Below, piece by piece: positions 60,157 to 64,000 of a DNA stretch of 64,000 nt. Position 1 is the first letter of the stretch. Every line of letters begins with the position of its first letter. Made by a program: the position numbers and the translations under genes. A model generated the notes under the pieces. The model did not search any database. It was not told the DNA's origin and worked only from the letters and a program-made list of their open reading frames with translations. The DNA comes from Hormiphora californensis (taxonomy: Eukaryota; Ctenophora; Tentaculata; Cydippida; Pleurobrachiidae): assembly GCA_020137815.1 (NCBI GenBank), contig CM035358.1, positions 204,856-268,855 of the forward strand, written 5' to 3'.

Positions 60157-62322
60157 GTGGTCCAGAGCAATAGTCACGTGACCTCTCAAGTAACCCTGGA
60201 ACACATGCGGGACTCCCTCTTCGGAGAAGACCATAGCACACGGCCATCACTTACCCCATTGAAAAATGGATCCAAAGAAGAATGGCCCAGTGAGCATGTC
60301 TTCTCCATACCAAGAATAATCAGAGCACTTAAAGAGTTCAAACCGCTCACAGCGGCAGGACCAGATGAAATCAGACCAATCATGATGCAAAAGGTTGCTC
60401 CAGCCTTTGCTACTTACTTCCAAAAGATAGCAATTGCATCTTTCTCCCTTGGGGTCACTCCTCAGTCATGGCAAGAGGCTGAAGCAATTTACCTCCCAAA
60501 GCCAGGAAAGAGTGACTACCGACAACCAAAATCATTCCGAACCATTACCCTAGCATCCAACCTCCAGAAGCTTATGGAGAGGCTAGTTCTATGGCACATC
60601 GAAGTGGACCAAAAAGTACACAAGAAACTCAACAAAAACCAGTTCGGATTTAGACGAGGTGCGTCCACTGACACTGCCCTCCACAAAGTCGTCCGAAAAA
60701 TAGAACACACCCTCATGCACAGAGGAATAGCCATGGCAACCTTCCTCGACATAGAGGGCGCTTTCGACAACGTGGCCTTCAAAGCCATAGAGAGAGCACT
60801 ACACAACAAACTAAAAGACAGTAAAACGGCCAATTGGATTACTTACATGATCTCCAATCGCCGAGTCAAAACCTCACTCTTGGGACACACCCTAGTGTTC
60901 GGCCTGACAAAAGGCTGCCCCCAAGGAGGAATCCTATCGCCATTCCTTTGGAACCTGGTGATGGACGACCTCCTCAGCCTAAAGAAGGACAAAATTCCTG
61001 GTGATCTCCAAGGGTTCGCAGATGATCTCTGCCTTCTAGCCGCGACAATATCGCCTCCAACGAAAGGCAATGCGGCTGCAGACATCTACCCCCTCAGAGA
61101 AGCAACCCAGAAAAGCCTATCCACCATTAGCAAGTGGTGCAAATCAGTGGGACTCAAGCTCAGCGCTCTCAAATCCCACACAGTAATATTCACCCACCGC
61201 CACAACATAAAACTCAGAGAACCCATCAAGGTAATGGGTCACGAGATCAAAGCAACCAACCACACCAAATTCCTGGGTGTCACATTGGACTCCAAACTAA
61301 ATTGGTCGAAACATATTGATACCCAAATAAAGAAATGTAAACAAGTCCTATTCCAGTGCAGGAGAGCGGTGGGCCCAACGTGGGGCTTCTCGCCAAAGAC
61401 CATGCTGTGGATCTACAAATCCATCATACGGCCCATGCTCTCCTATGGCGCGCTCGTATGGGCCAATGCCATGCTGACACAGAAAAACAAGATAAACACA
61501 TCAAGAATCCAAAGACTTGCCCTCCAAATGGTAACTGGAGCAATGTCCAGCACACCAGGGAAGGCGCTTGACATGATTACCCACACCATGCCCATAGTAG
61601 ACCACCTGAGACAATGCGCCATTAAAACAGCGTACACGCTCAGAGCGGCCGATCAGTGGGAAGGGAGTATAGTGTCGCAGCTACCACAACCAAAAGTATT
61701 CACATCCCACGCAAACACAGTGGATGAATGCCTAAACCTCCTTCCAGCAGAGTGGGAACATGACCACACCATCCCTCAACTCATCCTCGACCGGGAATAC
61801 TCCCTGGAGATTCCGGACGCAGAGGACTACAAAGAAGAGGGAGAGGACGATCACACAATAATAGCTTACACAGACGGTTCCAGAATTGACGGCAACGCCG
61901 GCGCGGGCCTCCTAATCCGTGAAAATGGACAAGAGGCCCACTCGGCCGCTTTCAATCTGGGTGATACCACAACAGTCCCTATGGCCGAAATGATAGCCAT
62001 CCAAAACACCACCAAACACCTCCTTGGCACAGGAACTGCCAATCAAAAAATCCTCATCAATTGCGATAGCCAAGGAACAATCAAAGCACTGGATAGCACC
62101 GTATGCAGATCCAAAACCACCCAAAACACCATTTCCAACCTGAACGCCCTTGCAGTTTTCAACACCGTTAAAATACGGTGGATCCCTGCTCACAAAGGCC
62201 ACGAAGGGAATGAACTAGCAGACTCCCTCGCTAAAAAGGGAGCACAAGAGATTGAAAACATCATACGCCCTCCAATCCCGAAGAAAGCCGCCTATGCGGC
62301 CCTAAGGGAGAGTAGTATATAA
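60157..62322 (+). CDS. LINE polyprotein fragment: reverse transcriptase and RNase H
   Basis: An open frame of 721 codons without a stop. RT: IIRALKEFKPLTAAGPDEIRP, FRTITLASNLQKLMERLV, FGFRRGASTDTAL, ATFLDIEGAFDNV (first catalytic Asp), GCPQGGILSPFLWN, GFADDLCLLA (catalytic pair). RNase H domain from about residue 565: AYTDGSRIDGNAGAGLLI, AEMIAI, ILINCDSQGTIKAL, IRWIPAHKGHEGNELADSLA, with D, E, D, D in place. This arrangement is that of the I/R1/Tad group. The endonuclease is absent upstream (the frame begins right after the pogo-like fragment) and the Cys-His tail is missing at the end (LRESSI then stop), so the copy is truncated at both ends although the frame is intact. The true start is unknown. 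Confidence 0.88.
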   Translation: MVQSNSHVTSQVTLEHMRDSLFGEDHSTRPSLTPLKNGSKEEWPSEHVFSIPRIIRALKEFKPLTAAGPDEIRPIMMQKVAPAFATYFQKIAIASFSLGVTPQSWQEAEAIYLPKPGKSDYRQPKSFRTITLASNLQKLMERLVLWHIEVDQKVHKKLNKNQFGFRRGASTDTALHKVVRKIEHTLMHRGIAMATFLDIEGAFDNVAFKAIERALHNKLKDSKTANWITYMISNRRVKTSLLGHTLVFGLTKGCPQGGILSPFLWNLVMDDLLSLKKDKIPGDLQGFADDLCLLAATISPPTKGNAAADIYPLREATQKSLSTISKWCKSVGLKLSALKSHTVIFTHRHNIKLREPIKVMGHEIKATNHTKFLGVTLDSKLNWSKHIDTQIKKCKQVLFQCRRAVGPTWGFSPKTMLWIYKSIIRPMLSYGALVWANAMLTQKNKINTSRIQRLALQMVTGAMSSTPGKALDMITHTMPIVDHLRQCAIKTAYTLRAADQWEGSIVSQLPQPKVFTSHANTVDECLNLLPAEWEHDHTIPQLILDREYSLEIPDAEDYKEEGEDDHTIIAYTDGSRIDGNAGAGLLIRENGQEAHSAAFNLGDTTTVPMAEMIAIQNTTKHLLGTGTANQKILINCDSQGTIKALDSTVCRSKTTQNTISNLNALAVFNTVKIRWIPAHKGHEGNELADSLAKKGAQEIENIIRPPIPKKAAYAALRESSI

Positions 62323-62374
62323 AATGGTACCGCTGTGCCACGATTTTGGGAGTCACCAAATTATTCCATATATG

Positions 62375-62590
62375 GGCATATCACGTGTCACATGGTGTCA
62401 CATGATATCAGATGTGTCACGTGATATCAGGTGACGTCACATGATGTCACATGATGTCACATGATTATGAGTTCATGGTGTGACGTCACTTCGTGACGTC
62501 ACGTCATGACGTCATAGAATTATGCATAATTTTGTATATTTCATAAATTTTCATATGATGTCACGTGATTAATTACGATTATGACGTCAT
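62375..62590. repeat. TCAC(G/A)TGA and TGACGTCA-rich block
   Basis: About 200 bp of overlapping 8-10 bp near-palindromes: CACGTG (E-box-like), TCACATGA and TGACGTCA (CRE-like). Degenerate tandem repeat; regulatory function is not shown. Confidence 0.7.
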
Positions 62591-62875
62591 CACAGAAATG
62601 TATGAATTTTCTTCAGCAAATTATGTTACCTTGTTTGAAAACAGGAATTATGGTGTGTAGTTATGTGATTTTGGATTTTTGGACTGTAACAACATGGAAA
62701 ACCCCCTTTCTCTCTACCTATCTATCTCTCTTTCTTTCAATATCTCTTTCTCTCTCAAATTCTTTCGAACATTTGTTTACTTTAGAATCTATATCTATTT
62801 CATGTTTCCCTGGCCGGGATCCCTTTACCGTCTCTCCCTATCTTTTCTGGCTTAAATAGTTAGGAATACCAAGAA
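62591..62875. other. No gene recognised
   Basis: A short open frame (62581-62859) lies over T-rich and 'tctctttctc' sequence without family features. Confidence 0.5.
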
Positions 62876-62879
62876 CGAC

Positions 62880-64000
62880 GCTGACATGATATTCCGGTCA
62901 TTCCAGTATTTGTAACGGGTTATTCCGGTCAAGCTGGATTTTAATGCAATTAGGCTAATCTATTGATGATTTGACATGTTGTAAGATGACATTCCAGTCA
63001 TTCCAGTTATTGTAAATATGTTGTAATTTGGCTGATCTAACATCTCTCTAGTGCTGCCGACCCCATCTGAGCGCAGACATGTAGTAAGGTGACATTCCAG
63101 TCATTCCAGTTATTGTAATTATGACGTAATTTGGATGATCTAACATCTCTCTAGTGCTGCCGACCCCATCTGAGCGCAGACATGTAGTAAGGTGACATTC
63201 CAGTCATTCCAGTTATTGTAAATATGATGTAATTTGGATGATCTAACATCTCTCTAGTGCTGCCGACCCCATCTGAGCGCAGACATGTAGTAAGGTGACA
63301 TTCCAGTCATTCCAGTTATTGTAAATATGATGTAATTTGGATGATCTAACATCTCTCTATTGCTGTCGACCCCATCTGAGCGCAGACATGTAGTAAGGTG
63401 ACATTCCAGTCATTCCAGTTATTGTAATTATGATGTAATTTGGATGATCTAACATCTCTCTAGTGCTGTCGACCCCATCTGAGCGCAGACATGTAGTAAG
63501 GTGACATTCCAGTCATTCCAGTTATTGTAATTATGATGTAATTTGGATGATCTAACATCTCTCTAGTGCTGCCGACCCCATCTGAGCGCAGACATGTAGT
63601 AAGGTGACATTCCAGTCATTCCAGTTATTGTAAATATGATGTAATTTGGATGATCTAACATCTCTCTAGTGCTGCCGACCCCATCTGAGCGCAGACATGT
63701 AGTAAGGTGACATTCCAGTCATTCCAGTTATTGTAAAGTAATCATGATGACTAATCTAATCTATTGATGATTTAATATGTATCTGAACAAGATTCTTAAT
63801 ATCTTCTCTGGCTGCAGTACTCGCAATCTCTCTCACACATACACGCCCTACTGTTCTACAGTAAAGGGAAACATACAACGGGCTGATTACGGTTTTGGAA
63901 TAACGGTTTGGTTACTTAATCTAATATGTAGTAACGAGATATTCCAGTCATTCCAGACGATGATCTAATATGTAGTAACGAGATATTCCAGTCATTCCAG
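62880..64000. repeat. 103-bp minisatellite, about seven full copies, running to the window end
   Basis: The phrase 'gcgcagacatgtagtaaggt' recurs at 63071, 63174, 63277, 63380, 63483, 63586 and 63689, a constant 103-bp step, with each unit containing ATTCCAGTCATTCCAG. Before and after the array (62890-62960, 63900-64000) the same ATTCC(A/G)GTCATTCCAG word occurs with other spacings. Confidence 0.95.

Overview
This is a eukaryotic window, almost certainly from an early-branching metazoan. The reasons are phased GT-AG introns, an animal-type transmembrane protein made of CCP (sushi), EGF and laminin-G modules, kinesin-13, EIF4A3, TIMM9, and L2, CR1 and RNase-H-bearing LINEs. A sponge (demosponge-like) genome is my best guess from the repeat style, but only a guess; a cnidarian or other invertebrate is not excluded.

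Layout. About 1.8-24.6 kb (+): the 3' part of a long gene for a type I membrane protein. Sixteen exons can be read, all with compatible phases, covering CCP-EGF-CCP-EGF repeats, two laminin-G-like regions, a Cys-rich EGF, one membrane helix and a short cytoplasmic tail. An extra tail exon at 29.4 kb joins in phase and would give a different C-terminus ending in a PDZ-type motif. The large introns are full of nested palindromic transposons. About 24.6-41.6 kb: repeats, microsatellites, a long L2 LINE (33.9-38.2 kb) and a retroelement-type domain remnant split by a foldback element. About 41.6-51.4 kb (+): three compact housekeeping genes head to tail, EIF4A3, TIMM9 and a 15-exon kinesin-13. About 51.5-64 kb: nested foldback transposons, an RNase H LINE, and a 103-bp minisatellite that runs to the window end.

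The most striking feature is the palindromic DNA. At least five foldback elements (2314-3641, 39387-40505, 40752-41379, 51627-53558, 55384-56738) share a plan: termini that start with G (mostly a run of 7 to 12 G), long inverted arms often built from an element-specific short repeat, and in four cases an exact 8-bp target duplication. Two of these four can be checked against an empty site inside this same window. One carries a fragment of an IS1595/Merlin-type transposase, and Merlin elements are known for 8-9 bp target duplications, so I infer a Merlin-driven foldback family whose arms are independently built satellites. Many other palindromes carry TA duplications (Tc1/mariner/pogo-like) or TTAA (piggyBac-like), and they tend to sit near the centre of one another.

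Other points worth attention: a 35-bp minisatellite that multiplies the first splice donor of the kinesin-13 gene about 16 times; a 23-bp insertion with an 8-bp target duplication that looks like the 'solo' product of a roughly 80-100 bp mini-transposon; and the alternative C-terminal exon of the receptor. All calls are from reading the sequence; no database search was possible.
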